From contig JALGVJ010000002.1 of assembly GCA_029838195.1 (NCBI GenBank), positions 1 to 64,000 of the forward strand: a stretch of 64,000 bases of DNA. Reading direction: 5' to 3'. The notes beneath the pieces were generated by a model, which did no database searches, was not told where the DNA came from, and saw only the letters and a list, made by a program, of their open reading frames with translations. A program made the position numbers and the translations under genes. Below, piece after piece: positions 9,747-19,612 of the stretch; the first letter of the stretch is position 1; every line of letters starts with the position of its first letter. Source of the DNA: Promethearchaeota archaeon. GTDB taxonomy: Archaea > Asgardarchaeota > Lokiarchaeia > Sigyniarchaeales > SOKP01.

Positions 9747-10898
9747 TTATAATTCATTTAAAATTGAATTGAATAACGCATGCCATTGTTTTTCAATTCG
9801 GTTATAATCAAAGAATTTAGCACGTTTTAGAGCCATCTTACTCATTTTTTTCCTTAACCCATCATCGCTTGCTAAGAGGATCATTTTTTTCGCTAACTCT
9901 TCAACATCACCTACGTTAACGAGCATGCCGTATTTTCCCTTGGCTAATATTTCGCGCGGCCCCGTAGGACAGTCCGTGGAGATGATTGGGAGTCCACAAA
10001 CTAATGCTTCTAATAAGACCATTGGAAGACCTTCGTAATGGGAAGATAAAACAAATATGTCTGCTCTACTCAGATACTTAAAAGGGTTATTAACTTGTCC
10101 CAACAATAATACATGATTATTTAAACTTAAATTTTTAATTTTTCTTTTTATATGCTTTTTTAATGATCCTTTTCCAATAATTATTAAAACAGAATCGGGA
10201 AATTGAGTTATTGTCTTTTTAAATGCTGAGATTAAATTGAAATGACCTTTTAACTCTTCTAACCGCCCAATTGTTAAAAATTTAATTTTATCATGATCTT
10301 CAAATATCTCACGATATTTACTAATTTTTTCCTTTTTTAACTCTGTTATTGTTTTTAAATTGATACCATTATAAATCGTGTCAATCTTATTCACGGGAAT
10401 TTTAAAATCTTTAATTAGAATGGTTTTTATTTCTTTTGAAATCGTGATAATTTTATCAGCTGCTTTTAAAGAATATAGGAATCGCATTAAGGGCTTAAAA
10501 TATCGTAATTCGATATCATATACAATCCTTGGATTGCAATGCGTCGAAATTACTAATGGAATTTTTAGTCGAAATATAATTTTTGTTGCGATTGAATAAA
10601 AATTGGCTAATTCCATAAAAGAGAGTATGAGATCGGGAGAATATATTTTAATAACCTGATGTATCCTCCAAAAACGGCTTAAAAAATTGAAATATTTTTT
10701 TAAATAATGCCCCTTCTCTGAAAGAGAATATAATGTGCCCTCATGCGAATATAAATCGATGGATTGGATAAAGGTCAAAATAGCCATTTCAAATTTAGAA
10801 GAAAATCTCTTAGATAACTCAGAAACAACACGTTCGACACCTCCTCCTCTTTCTAAAGAAGGAATAATCATTAATATTTTTTTTTTCATTGAGTACAT
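9747..10898 (-). CDS. GT4 glycosyltransferase (paralogue A)
   Basis: A 383-residue GT4 enzyme. An internal ATG three codons in (MKKKILMIIPSLERGGG) is the likely true start because it matches the paralogue at 15866. Signatures are the N-terminal PSLERGGGVERVV loop, the donor-site HYEGLPMVLLEALVCGLP and STDCPTGPREILA, a form seen in N-acetylhexosaminyl GT4 enzymes such as PglJ/WbnH relatives. The C-terminal segment encoding CGLPIISTDCPTGPREILAK is nearly identical at DNA level to the paralogue on the other strand (see the repeat entries). Likely operon with the methyltransferase downstream. Confidence 0.88.
   Translation of the reverse strand: MYSMKKKILMIIPSLERGGGVERVVSELSKRFSSKFEMAILTFIQSIDLYSHEGTLYSLSEKGHYLKKYFNFLSRFWRIHQVIKIYSPDLILSFMELANFYSIATKIIFRLKIPLVISTHCNPRIVYDIELRYFKPLMRFLYSLKAADKIITISKEIKTILIKDFKIPVNKIDTIYNGINLKTITELKKEKISKYREIFEDHDKIKFLTIGRLEELKGHFNLISAFKKTITQFPDSVLIIIGKGSLKKHIKRKIKNLSLNNHVLLLGQVNNPFKYLSRADIFVLSSHYEGLPMVLLEALVCGLPIISTDCPTGPREILAKGKYGMLVNVGDVEELAKKMILLASDDGLRKKMSKMALKRAKFFDYNRIEKQWHALFNSILNEL
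9928..9998 (-). repeat. 71-bp inverted repeat, copy in GT4 gene A
   Basis: This 71-bp stretch, read on the minus strand, matches 16745-16815 on the plus strand with one mismatch (AAG versus CAC context at the Ala-Lys/Thr codon). Flanking coding sequence of the two genes is much more diverged, although a further 45 bp downstream remain roughly 85 percent alike. It encodes the conserved donor-site STDCPTGPREILA loop. The locally GC-rich core ACGGGGCCGCGCG is unlike the AT-rich surroundings. Confidence 0.85.
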
Positions 10899-10919
10899 GC
10901 TAAGGCAATTAAAAAATTG

Positions 10920-11101
10920 AATTAAATTTTATTAAATTTGCCCTTAAGCAATGGCAAACTCTCTTGATCTCCAAAAAGTCTTGAAAGGTTTTTTAAACCA
11001 TTTCTTTTGAAGCATTAATATGCTATGTATTACTTTACTAATCATATCCGTTAAAACAATAATTTTTTCATGGGTACAATTAAAAATGAGTAAATGAGGT
11101 A
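10920..11101. other. Intergenic region between divergent genes
   Basis: The 200-nt space between the GT4 gene and the flippase contains a short minus-strand open frame ending in WFKKPFKTFWRSREFAIA (about 34 codons from an ATG near 11049). It resembles a C-terminal tail more than a complete gene, and it has no recognisable start context. It may be a remnant of a lost glycan gene. Confidence 0.2.
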
Positions 11102-12616
11102 ATGAAAGAAAAATTTTTTTTATCCTTTACCTTAAATATTCTTTCTAATTTAATGTATCTAATAAGTGGTTATTTATTGGCATTAAACTTAGAAGTTGCA
11201 TTATTAGGCTTGTGGGTTTTCTTAAATAGTTTAGTAAATTTAGGTTTTTTGTTCATGGATGTAGGATTTGATATAATTCATTATCAGTATTCCGGTAAAA
11301 AAGAATTTGCTAAATATTTTAGTACTTATTTCTCGTTAAAGCTCATTCTATTAATTTTTAATGTGCTTTTTTCTCTTTTATTATTGTTCATTTTTAATTT
11401 TTGGATTAGTTTCATGTTCCTCATATTCTTTCTCATTTTATTAATTTCTAAGATGTTTTATTATTTAAGCAATATTTTTTTGGTTCATTTAAGAGCAAAT
11501 TTAAAGATTTTTAAAGCAGAAACCCCTTCCTTTATTATTATTAGTTTAAAGAGCTTTATCATCATAATTCTGGCTTTAAATCTCTCGATTATCGAAAATC
11601 CGGTTTTATTTTTATGTTATAATAACTTATTCTTTGACATTTTATTAATTCTTATAATCGTATCTTTATCCAAAAAGGAAATTAAGTTTTATAAACCAAA
11701 CTTGAAGTACATGAGAAGTTATATCAATGATGCTAAACCGTTAACCCTTTATTCAATTATATTAGTAATTTCTACTTATTTAGGAGATGTAATTTTAGAT
11801 TATTCTTTTGGTCATGAAACCTTAGCATTTTTTAGCATTGTTAATGGATATATAATTCCCGTCTTATTATTAATTTCGGGGAGCATCATTACAATCTATT
11901 TTTCCTTGTTTTCAAAATACCAAGAAGAAAAGAATATTAACTCCATTACACAAATTACAAGAGTTCTTGAAAAATATTATTCAATAATATTTCTTTTCCT
12001 CATTATCTTTGTATTTTTAAATGGAAAAGAAATGTTTGAGATCTTTTTACCACAATATATCAGCTCAGTACCTATTTTATACATTTTAATATTTATCCCC
12101 TATATTGTGGGGATTTCAAGACCTTATCCCTATATCTTGATTTCAGGAAAAAAACAAGGATTAAATGCTAAGATTAGTACCATTAATTCCCTCTCCATCA
12201 TTTTTTTAATGATTATTTTAATTCCTGAAAAATTATTCCTCCTACCAGGATTTGGATTAGGTGCGATTGGATATGCATTGGCTCAAACGCTTCCTTGGAT
12301 ATTATGGTCAATACTAAATAGATATCATGTCTATAAGTATTTTGGAATAAAAATGAATGGGAATTTGTTTATTCATGTTCTCATGGCCATTGCAACTTTC
12401 TTTACGAGCTACTTCATTAAACAAGTTATTCGCCCCTATATCATGGAACTTTATTCATTAGTGATTATCTCCAGTTGCATGGAATTAATTATTTTTTTAA
12501 TCCTTCTTTTTGTCTTTAAACAATTAAATAAAGATGATATCAAGCTTTTCATGGAATTAATTAAATTAAAAATCTACATGACATCATTTAAAGATGAGTT
12601 TAAACAAGAAAATTAA
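11102..12616 (+). CDS. Wzx-like polysaccharide flippase
   Basis: A 504-residue membrane protein with about 14 hydrophobic segments, starting with a short MKEKFFLSFTLNILSNLMYLISGYLLA helix as in MATE/MOP-superfamily Wzx-type O-unit flippases. Other MOP-like hallmarks are LWVFLNSLVNLGFLFMDVGF near helix 2 and a mid-protein YLGDVILDYSFGHETLAFFSIVNG segment. It would flip lipid-linked oligosaccharides to the outer face of the membrane for S-layer or surface glycosylation. Its position among GT genes and directly upstream of the AsnB-type amidotransferase supports this. Confidence 0.8.
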   Translation: MKEKFFLSFTLNILSNLMYLISGYLLALNLEVALLGLWVFLNSLVNLGFLFMDVGFDIIHYQYSGKKEFAKYFSTYFSLKLILLIFNVLFSLLLLFIFNFWISFMFLIFFLILLISKMFYYLSNIFLVHLRANLKIFKAETPSFIIISLKSFIIIILALNLSIIENPVLFLCYNNLFFDILLILIIVSLSKKEIKFYKPNLKYMRSYINDAKPLTLYSIILVISTYLGDVILDYSFGHETLAFFSIVNGYIIPVLLLISGSIITIYFSLFSKYQEEKNINSITQITRVLEKYYSIIFLFLIIFVFLNGKEMFEIFLPQYISSVPILYILIFIPYIVGISRPYPYILISGKKQGLNAKISTINSLSIIFLMIILIPEKLFLLPGFGLGAIGYALAQTLPWILWSILNRYHVYKYFGIKMNGNLFIHVLMAIATFFTSYFIKQVIRPYIMELYSLVIISSCMELIIFLILLFVFKQLNKDDIKLFMELIKLKIYMTSFKDEFKQEN

Positions 12617-12707
12617 TAAATCAATTCTTTTTAAACAATTTACCTAATAAAAATAATAATTTCTTATTTAACGATTAAAAATAATTTGAAAAAACTAAGC
12701 TTTACTG

Positions 12708-14555
12708 ATGTGCGGGATCTGTGGATTTAATTGGGAAAATCGAGATTTGTTAAAAAGGATGTGCAAAACATTGGTACATAGAGGCCCAGACGATGAGGGG
12801 CTTTACGTTGATGATCACGTCTCTTTAGGAATGAGGAGACTCTCAATTATCGATTTAAAAACAGGCCATCAACCTCAACACGATGAAGATCAAAAAACAT
12901 GGATTATATTTAATGGTGAAATTTATAACTTTCTTGATTTGAAAGAGGAATTAATTAATAAAGGACATGAATTTTATACATCTTCTGATACGGAAGTAAT
13001 AATTCATTCATATGAAGAATGGGGCTTTGATTGCGTTAAGAAATTTAGAGGCCCTTTCGCCTTTTGTATTTACGATTCGCAAAAAAATCTATTTTTTCTC
13101 GCTCGAGACCACATGGGATTAAAGCCATTATATTATCATTTTGATGGAGAAAATTTTATATTTGGTTCAGAATTAAAAGCGATTTTATGCCATCCTATTA
13201 AAAGAGAATTGAATAAAGCAGCTTTAAACTTGTATTTGTCTTTAAGATATATTCCTTTTGATTGTACGCTAATTAAGAGCATAAAAAAAATTCCTCCTTC
13301 TCATTACATGATATTTGATCTAAAAAAAAAAACCTTTTCTTTAAAAAAATATTGGAATATAAATTTTAAAATAAACCCTACTCAAAATCTCTCTCAATTA
13401 GTATTAGAGTTAAGAAATTTATTAAAAGAAAGTGTTAAGTTAAGATTAATCAGTGATGTGCCACTTGGGGCTTTCCTTTCTGGAGGAATTGATTCTACCT
13501 CTATTGTAGCTTTAATGTCGAGTTTGCTAGATCAACCCGTAAAAACATTTTCCATAGGATTTGAGGAAGGAGCTCCTGTTAATGAAACGCAATATTCTAA
13601 ATTTGTTGCGGAATATTACAATACAGATCATGAGGAAATATTGGTAAAATCCCCAGATATTTCTCTTATCTCTAAAGTGATTTGGCATTTAGATGATTTA
13701 ATTTCTGATGCTGCTATAATTCCTGTTTACTTGATGGCTCAAAATGCTAGAAAGAGAATGACGGTAGCTCTTACAGGAGATGGAGCAGATGAAGTATTTG
13801 CGGGATATTCTATATATTATGCTAGAAAAAATAGAAAAATTTTAAACCACGTTCCTAATTTCTTATTAAATACATTTTCTCAATGTGCTGAAATACTCCC
13901 TTCTTTTAACCTTAAAATATTAAATTCCTATTTAAACACTTCAACTTCGGACGTAGATCATTTTTTACGGGAAATTATTTATATAACGGATGAAGAAAAA
14001 CCATTAGTACTACCTTTTAAATTTCAAAATGTGAGAGAGATGATTAAAAGCAAGATACATGAAAATTTAGATTTTATCAATCAAACATTAAAATGGGATC
14101 AAATTTATCAATTACCTAATCAATATAACATGAAAATTGATAAAATGACCATGGCAGCATCATTAGAAGCGAGAGTTCCTTATCTTGACTGGAAAATAAT
14201 AAATTGGGCGGCGCAAATTCCTCCTCACTATAAAGTTAATAATTCCATTGAAAAATATATCTTGCGTCTTGCGATGAAAGATCTTTTACCAAGAAAAATT
14301 TTAAAAAGAAAAAAAATGGGATTTAGTACACCCGTAAATTTTTGGCTCAGAACGGGGTTAAAAGATCTTTCTAAAGAAATTTTTGATCGGTTATCGAAAA
14401 GAAAAGATATTATTAAGTACAAATACACGAAATTAATAAATAAAAATCGCGAAAAATTATTTCATGTAAATAGAGCATGGAATTTGCTAATGTTTGAACT
14501 CTGGTATGAGACTTTCATGGAATCCGATGGGTTACATCCTGTAAACAATTATTAA
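12708..14555 (+). CDS. asnB: Asparagine synthase-type amidotransferase
   Basis: A 615-residue two-domain enzyme. The class II glutaminase domain starts MCGICGF with Cys2 as nucleophile and has RGPDDEG, GMRRLSIID and FNGEIYN motifs (residues 1-200). The synthetase domain carries the PP-loop pyrophosphatase motif FLSGGIDSTS and the TGDGADEVFAGY motif that activates aspartate as an adenylate. It would make asparagine from Asp, Gln and ATP. AsnB paralogues inside glycan loci often instead amidate uronic acids, and a UDP-glucuronate epimerase-like gene (18442) lies nearby, so sugar amidation is a reasonable alternative. Length is normal for AsnB. Confidence 0.9.
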   Translation: MCGICGFNWENRDLLKRMCKTLVHRGPDDEGLYVDDHVSLGMRRLSIIDLKTGHQPQHDEDQKTWIIFNGEIYNFLDLKEELINKGHEFYTSSDTEVIIHSYEEWGFDCVKKFRGPFAFCIYDSQKNLFFLARDHMGLKPLYYHFDGENFIFGSELKAILCHPIKRELNKAALNLYLSLRYIPFDCTLIKSIKKIPPSHYMIFDLKKKTFSLKKYWNINFKINPTQNLSQLVLELRNLLKESVKLRLISDVPLGAFLSGGIDSTSIVALMSSLLDQPVKTFSIGFEEGAPVNETQYSKFVAEYYNTDHEEILVKSPDISLISKVIWHLDDLISDAAIIPVYLMAQNARKRMTVALTGDGADEVFAGYSIYYARKNRKILNHVPNFLLNTFSQCAEILPSFNLKILNSYLNTSTSDVDHFLREIIYITDEEKPLVLPFKFQNVREMIKSKIHENLDFINQTLKWDQIYQLPNQYNMKIDKMTMAASLEARVPYLDWKIINWAAQIPPHYKVNNSIEKYILRLAMKDLLPRKILKRKKMGFSTPVNFWLRTGLKDLSKEIFDRLSKRKDIIKYKYTKLINKNREKLFHVNRAWNLLMFELWYETFMESDGLHPVNNY

Positions 14556-14601
14556 CAATGAATTTTTATCAAATTAATAATAATTTTAAGAGGCTTTAAT
14601 C

Positions 14602-15774
14602 ATGAAATTACTTTTTTATTCATTAAATTTCTTACCCAAGGATATAGGTGGCATGGAAATCCAGTTATATCACCTTATTAAAAAATTAAAAAAATATCAT
14701 GAAATCTCATTAGTTTTACCTTCAAGGCACAATATTTTAATCCATGGAGTGCAAACATATCGAATTCCCACTATATTTCCTCATTGGGGGCAAAAAAAAG
14801 AATATCAATTAAAGTCTTTTTTAATAGGTTTTATTTCCCTTCTTTGTAATTCGCTCGCAACAATATTTTATTTCTTTTGGATTTATATGAGAAAGAAAAT
14901 TGATCTTGTAAACGTGTACCAAGGATCCTTATTTGCTACAATTGTATTATTTCTTTCGACCATGTTTAAGAAAAAAACTACTCTTAATTTAAGAGGTCCT
15001 GAAGGGTATTCCACTAAATTTAATCAATTTTTATTAGAAACTTCTATTATTCTTTCCAAATTAATTATAATTAATTCTCCTTCAATGCTTGATTCTTATA
15101 AATCGAAATCTCTCATGTTAAAGCATTTTGCCAATAAAAAAAATGTAATTTATATTCCCAATGGAATAGATGTTCATTTTTGGAGTCCAAACTCAAAAAG
15201 AATTAAAAATGATAAAGATCTCATTTTTGTGGGGAATCTTTTAGATCGTTCCCATATCATTAATAAAGGATTTAAAGTATTATATGACGCAATAATATAC
15301 TTAAAGCAAATTTACTCGCTCTCATTAAAAATTGAAGTTTTAGGAAATCATGACCTAGCATTATTGAAAAAATTAATTTCAAAAGAAATAGAACAGCATT
15401 TTATTTTTAAAGGGCTGATTAGAGATAGAAATGTTTTAAAGAGCGAAATTCAAAAAGCTAAGGTCTTTATTTTATCCTCCCTTTCAGAAGGAATGCCGAA
15501 TAGCTTAATGGAAGCAATGGCACTTGAAATGCCTTGCATTGCTAGTGATGTTGGCGCAGTAAAAAACTTAATTGATGACCGAGTTAATGGCCTACTTTAC
15601 GAGCGTGGAAATTACATTAAATTAGCGAAATTGATATTTGAATTGTTAAAAGATGAAAACCTCCAAAAAAAATTAGGGATGAACGCAAGAAAGAAAATTG
15701 TAAAGTATTATAATCTAGATGATATAATACACAAAAAAATTGAAAAAATTTATCAAAAAATCATTGAAAATTGA
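14602..15774 (+). CDS. GT4 family glycosyltransferase
   Basis: A 390-residue GT-B glycosyltransferase, 46 nt downstream of asnB and probably co-transcribed. The N-terminal domain begins KLLFYSLNFLPKDIGGMEIQ and has a hydrophobic stretch around residues 75-95 that may dock it on the membrane. The donor domain has FVGNLLDRSHIINKGF and LSSLSEGMPNSLMEAMALEMPCI, with the E-x7-E motif. Retaining sugar transfer in surface glycan assembly is expected; the donor is unknown. Confidence 0.88.
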   Translation: MKLLFYSLNFLPKDIGGMEIQLYHLIKKLKKYHEISLVLPSRHNILIHGVQTYRIPTIFPHWGQKKEYQLKSFLIGFISLLCNSLATIFYFFWIYMRKKIDLVNVYQGSLFATIVLFLSTMFKKKTTLNLRGPEGYSTKFNQFLLETSIILSKLIIINSPSMLDSYKSKSLMLKHFANKKNVIYIPNGIDVHFWSPNSKRIKNDKDLIFVGNLLDRSHIINKGFKVLYDAIIYLKQIYSLSLKIEVLGNHDLALLKKLISKEIEQHFIFKGLIRDRNVLKSEIQKAKVFILSSLSEGMPNSLMEAMALEMPCIASDVGAVKNLIDDRVNGLLYERGNYIKLAKLIFELLKDENLQKKLGMNARKKIVKYYNLDDIIHKKIEKIYQKIIEN

Positions 15775-15865
15775 AAATCATGAAAAGAATTTGAGTATTT
15801 CCTAAGAGTTTTAGAAGATCTCAAAACACTGAAATTAAATTTAATTAATAAAAAAATAAACACTA

Positions 15866-16990
15866 ATGAAAAAAAAAATATTATTTCTCATACCCTCTTT
15901 AGAACTAGGAGGAGGTGCGGAACGAGCCGCTGCTAATTTATCATTAAAGCTATCCAAATTTCATGAAATTAATATTTTAACGTTTCACGATCCGAAAAAT
16001 AAGTATTTCTTTAATGGAAATTATTATACTTTTAAAGAAAATTATAATACGTGGAAAAAGATTTTACGTCCTCTCAAAATATACAAAATAGTCAAAGAAA
16101 TCTCACCTGATTTAATGATCTCTTTCATGGATCATGTTAATTTAATCGTAATTTTAGTTAAATACCTTTTCCGCCTTAAGATTCCTTTAATTATCTCTGT
16201 TAGAGGAAACCCTCAGTTAGCATATGCTAAAAAAAAGTCATATATTAAATTTTTAATTAGATTTTTTTACAACTTTAAAGGAGTAGATACAATTGTCACG
16301 GTTTCTAAAGGAATAGAAAATATCTTAGTAAAAAATTATAATATTAATCCTAAAAAATTGAAAACAATCTATAATGGAATCGATTTAGTTGAAATTAATC
16401 AAAAGAAAAAAGAAAAAATCAAAATCTTACCTGAGCTTTTTAAAAAAGATCAATCAATTAAATTCATTTCCATGGGAAGATTAAGCAAAGAAAAAGGACA
16501 AGTTTATTTATTGAAAGCTTTTAATAAGATAAAAAATGAGCTATCTGATGCAAAATTATTTATGATTGGAGATGGTATTTTAAAAAAAGAATTAGTAAAC
16601 ATGATAAATACGAACAATTTAAAGAATCACGTTTTTCTTTTGGGATTAAGAAAAAATCCCTATAAATATTTACATCGGGCAAGTATTTTCATATTATCCT
16701 CCCTTCATGAAGGATTTCCCATGAGTATTTTAGAAGCAATGGCTTGTGGACTCCCAATCATCTCCACGGACTGTCCTACGGGGCCGCGCGAAATATTAGC
16801 CACGGGAAAATACGGCTTGCTCGTCAAGGTAGGTGATGTTGAAGATCTAGCGAAAAAAATGTTATTTCTTGGCAGTAACCAAACTCTTTGCGAATATTAT
16901 TCCAATCTCTCTCTTAAAAGAGTTAATCACTATAATAATGAAAAAATAATTAAACAATGGATTTCATTAATAGAATTCTGGGTGAAATAA
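15866..16990 (+). CDS. GT4 glycosyltransferase (paralogue B)
   Basis: A 374-residue GT4 enzyme and a clear paralogue of the one at 9747-10898 on the opposite strand. It shares the start MKKKILFLIPSLELGGGAER, the HEGFPMSILEAMACGLP donor motif and STDCPTGPREILA. The two proteins align along their whole length, so this is a duplication followed by inversion or an ancient divergent pair. A 71-bp DNA segment is almost identical between them, which suggests recent gene conversion. Probably specific for an N-acetylated sugar by similarity of the STDCPxGPREIL loop to PglJ-like enzymes; this is tentative. Confidence 0.88.
   Translation: MKKKILFLIPSLELGGGAERAAANLSLKLSKFHEINILTFHDPKNKYFFNGNYYTFKENYNTWKKILRPLKIYKIVKEISPDLMISFMDHVNLIVILVKYLFRLKIPLIISVRGNPQLAYAKKKSYIKFLIRFFYNFKGVDTIVTVSKGIENILVKNYNINPKKLKTIYNGIDLVEINQKKKEKIKILPELFKKDQSIKFISMGRLSKEKGQVYLLKAFNKIKNELSDAKLFMIGDGILKKELVNMINTNNLKNHVFLLGLRKNPYKYLHRASIFILSSLHEGFPMSILEAMACGLPIISTDCPTGPREILATGKYGLLVKVGDVEDLAKKMLFLGSNQTLCEYYSNLSLKRVNHYNNEKIIKQWISLIEFWVK
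16745..16815 (+). repeat. 71-bp inverted repeat, copy in GT4 gene B
   Basis: Plus-strand copy of the repeat at 9928-9998, with one mismatch in 71 bp. The two copies face each other across about 6.7 kb that contains the flippase, asnB and one GT4 gene. Recombination between them would invert that block and swap the 3' ends of the two GT4 genes. Confidence 0.85.
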
Positions 16991-17276
16991 TTTTTTCTGA
17001 TTAATGATATTTGTTTAAATTTCAAGACTTGTTATTCTTACATGATCATGCGAATCTCTGAAACTAGGAAAGTTAAATTTTTGATTTTATATTTCATTGA
17101 TTAAATAAAAATATATTTCCAATTAGAACTAAAAAAATCCTTGAATTAAATTTCACTTCATGATAATGACGTTATAATCCGAAAAAATTATTAAAGTTTA
17201 ATTTCTCATTTCAATTTTAATAAATAGAATGTAAATTACATGGATTTAAATAATAAATAGCTCTTTATCATCAATA

Positions 17277-18410
17277 ATGAAAATACTTCAGGTGAATCCT
17301 TATCCTCCAGAACATTTTGGAGGATCCGAAATATTTTGTAAGAATTTGGCCAACAATCTTTCTAAATATCATGAAATAGAATCAGACATATTAACTTCGG
17401 ATTACTTTCGGAAAAATAGGAGAAATCTCTTGCTAAATAAACACGTGAACGTGATTTATAAACGACTTTATATTAATTTGTGGAATAAAAACCCAATTGT
17501 CAATATTTATCCGTATTTAAGAAAGAATTATCAAAAATATGATATCATTCATGCTCACTCCTATATTTTTTTTACATCTTTTCAATGTGCGCTAATGAGG
17601 AGATTTAGAAAATTTCCTTTTCTACTTCATTTACATGGAGGTATTCAAACACAAACTCATGTTCATTCCAATCTCTCTGAATTGATTCAATTAATAATGA
17701 AAAAGAACTTGTTTGATAAGTCCCTTGGAAAATTCACCATTCAACGCGCAGATGGAATCATCTCCGTTTCAGAAAAAGATCTCAATATTATCCAAAAGCA
17801 ATATACCATTTCCCACAAGAATTGTTATCATGTTCCTAATGGCGTAGATACCGAGATTTTTAAACCGGAAGAGACTCAAGAAAAAAAATATATTACATTT
17901 ATAGGCAGATTAACTTATATAAAAGGTTTTGATATCTTTATTAAAATGATTAAAAAAATTCATAAATTCAACAATACTCTTGAATTTCTAGTCATTGGGG
18001 ATGGCCCTTTAAAAAAATTAATGGATCAAGTAGGAAATTCCATTTCACTAACTCATTTTGTCCGATATCCATATAATTTGATGAAAAAAATATATAATCA
18101 AAGTAAAGTGTTAATTCTGACCTCTAGGTTCGAAGGGGTGCCCACTACAATATTAGAAAGTCTATCATGTGGAACACCGGTAATTTCTACTAATGTTGGA
18201 GGCATTTCTGAGATAATTCAAGATGGAATTAATGGGATTTTATTACCAAATCGTTTAAATTCATTAAATATCTCAAGCATTATGGATTTAATTGAAGATG
18301 AGAAAAAATTAAAGCAATATGGTAAAAAGGGAAGGCAACTCATTTTAGAACATTTTTCATGGAAAAAAATTACAAATCAAATCTTAAAAATTTATGATCA
18401 ATTAATTTAA
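17277..18410 (+). CDS. GT4 family glycosyltransferase
   Basis: A 377-residue GT4 enzyme starting MKILQVNPYPPEHFGGSEIF. It contains IIHAHSYIF, HLHGGIQTQTHVH in the acceptor domain and RFEGVPTTILESLSCGTPVI in the donor domain with the E-x7-E motif, followed by TNVGGISEII. The gene stands apart: 286 nt of AT-rich sequence precede it, in which no other gene is seen and which probably holds its promoter. It is convergent with the epimerase gene at 18442, 31 nt away. Confidence 0.88.
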   Translation: MKILQVNPYPPEHFGGSEIFCKNLANNLSKYHEIESDILTSDYFRKNRRNLLLNKHVNVIYKRLYINLWNKNPIVNIYPYLRKNYQKYDIIHAHSYIFFTSFQCALMRRFRKFPFLLHLHGGIQTQTHVHSNLSELIQLIMKKNLFDKSLGKFTIQRADGIISVSEKDLNIIQKQYTISHKNCYHVPNGVDTEIFKPEETQEKKYITFIGRLTYIKGFDIFIKMIKKIHKFNNTLEFLVIGDGPLKKLMDQVGNSISLTHFVRYPYNLMKKIYNQSKVLILTSRFEGVPTTILESLSCGTPVISTNVGGISEIIQDGINGILLPNRLNSLNISSIMDLIEDEKKLKQYGKKGRQLILEHFSWKKITNQILKIYDQLI

Positions 18411-18441
18411 TTTTTAAGGCTGTTCTAAATTCGTACTATTT

Positions 18442-19437
18442 TCATGCTTTTTTTAAAAATTGCAGGTATTTCCGTTGCCATTCCCATTGGTATTTAAGAC
18501 CCTCATCAATATTTACTTTCGGAAAATATCCTAGAATCTTTTTGGCTTTTAAGATATCAGAATGAGTAATATTAACATCGCCTTCCTGTTTTTCAGCATG
18601 AGTAAATTTTTTTGGTGTTTTCGAAATTGCATACATTTTTTCCACGAGGTCGTTAATAGAGATTGGATTTGAGCATCCTAAATTAAAGACTTCCCCGGAA
18701 GATCGTTTACTTTCTGCTGCTAAAATTAACCCATTGATAATATCTGAAATATAGGTGAAATCTCGAAGTTGAGTTCCATCTCCATAAATTGTTATTGCTT
18801 CATTCTTAAACATGGCATTAAAAAATTTTCTAATAGCCATATCAGGTCTACCTCTGGGACCATACACTGTATAAAAACGTAAGGAAGTAATGGGTAAACC
18901 TTTTTCACGATAATAATAATCGGCATAAATTTCACCGCAATACTTAGAAATTGCATAAGGAGATATTGGATTTTTAGGATGATTTTCATCTACTGGCGTA
19001 TAGATAGGATTTCCATAAACCGATGAAGAAGATGCATAAATAATTTTTTCCACATTTGTATTTAGAGCAAATTCAAATATATTAAGCGTGCTTTCAATAT
19101 TATTATGAGTTATTTCCGTTGCGTGTGCAATTGAATATCTTACGCCCGCTTGCGCTGCTAAATGAAAAATATAATCCAAGGAATGATTAATCTTCTTAAA
19201 AACAGTCTTGTTTGTTAAATCTTCTTTAAATAATTTAAAATTCTTATTTTCTTGATAATTTTTAGTAATTTCCCGTATATTATAATCTTTTCCTTCATAA
19301 TATTCATTAAAATTATCAATCAATATTAGATAATTATCATGCTTCAACAATTCTTCCGTTAAATGAGAACCGATAAATCCAGCCGCACCTGTAATTAAAA
19401 CTACTTTATTCTCTATCATGTGTAAAAGGCAGAACAA
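18442..19437 (-). CDS. UDP-glucuronate 4-epimerase-like enzyme
   Basis: An extended-SDR nucleotide-sugar epimerase. The Rossmann motif is VLITGAAGFIGSHL; the catalytic SSSVYG and YAISK (Tyr-x3-Lys) follow. The DNFNEYY, AAQAGVRYS and TVYGPRGRPDMA blocks are characteristic of CapI/GAE-type UDP-glucuronate 4-epimerases, which make UDP-galacturonate. ATG at 19419 (MIENKVVLITGA) is a better start than the upstream one, whose six extra residues are not part of the fold. It supplies a uronic acid donor to the glycan locus. Confidence 0.82.
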   Translation of the reverse strand: MFCLLHMIENKVVLITGAAGFIGSHLTEELLKHDNYLILIDNFNEYYEGKDYNIREITKNYQENKNFKLFKEDLTNKTVFKKINHSLDYIFHLAAQAGVRYSIAHATEITHNNIESTLNIFEFALNTNVEKIIYASSSSVYGNPIYTPVDENHPKNPISPYAISKYCGEIYADYYYREKGLPITSLRFYTVYGPRGRPDMAIRKFFNAMFKNEAITIYGDGTQLRDFTYISDIINGLILAAESKRSSGEVFNLGCSNPISINDLVEKMYAISKTPKKFTHAEKQEGDVNITHSDILKAKKILGYFPKVNIDEGLKYQWEWQRKYLQFLKKA

Positions 19438-19612
19438 AAAATACTAAAAATATTATCGAAAAATTATAATTTATCAAATTAATACTTTTTTACTCCCGTA
19501 TCTTTATAATAGAATTTAATTTTTTACAAATGGGTAAATCCTATAAGAAAATAAAGAAAATTTTATTTGAATAATAAATTTTTAAACATACTTCATAAAA
19601 TCGACATGTATC

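Noticed and set aside
10948..11049. 34-codon minus-strand frame ending WFKKPFKTFWRSREFAIA
   Set aside because: No upstream gene body and no plausible start; too short to call, mentioned only as a possible remnant.
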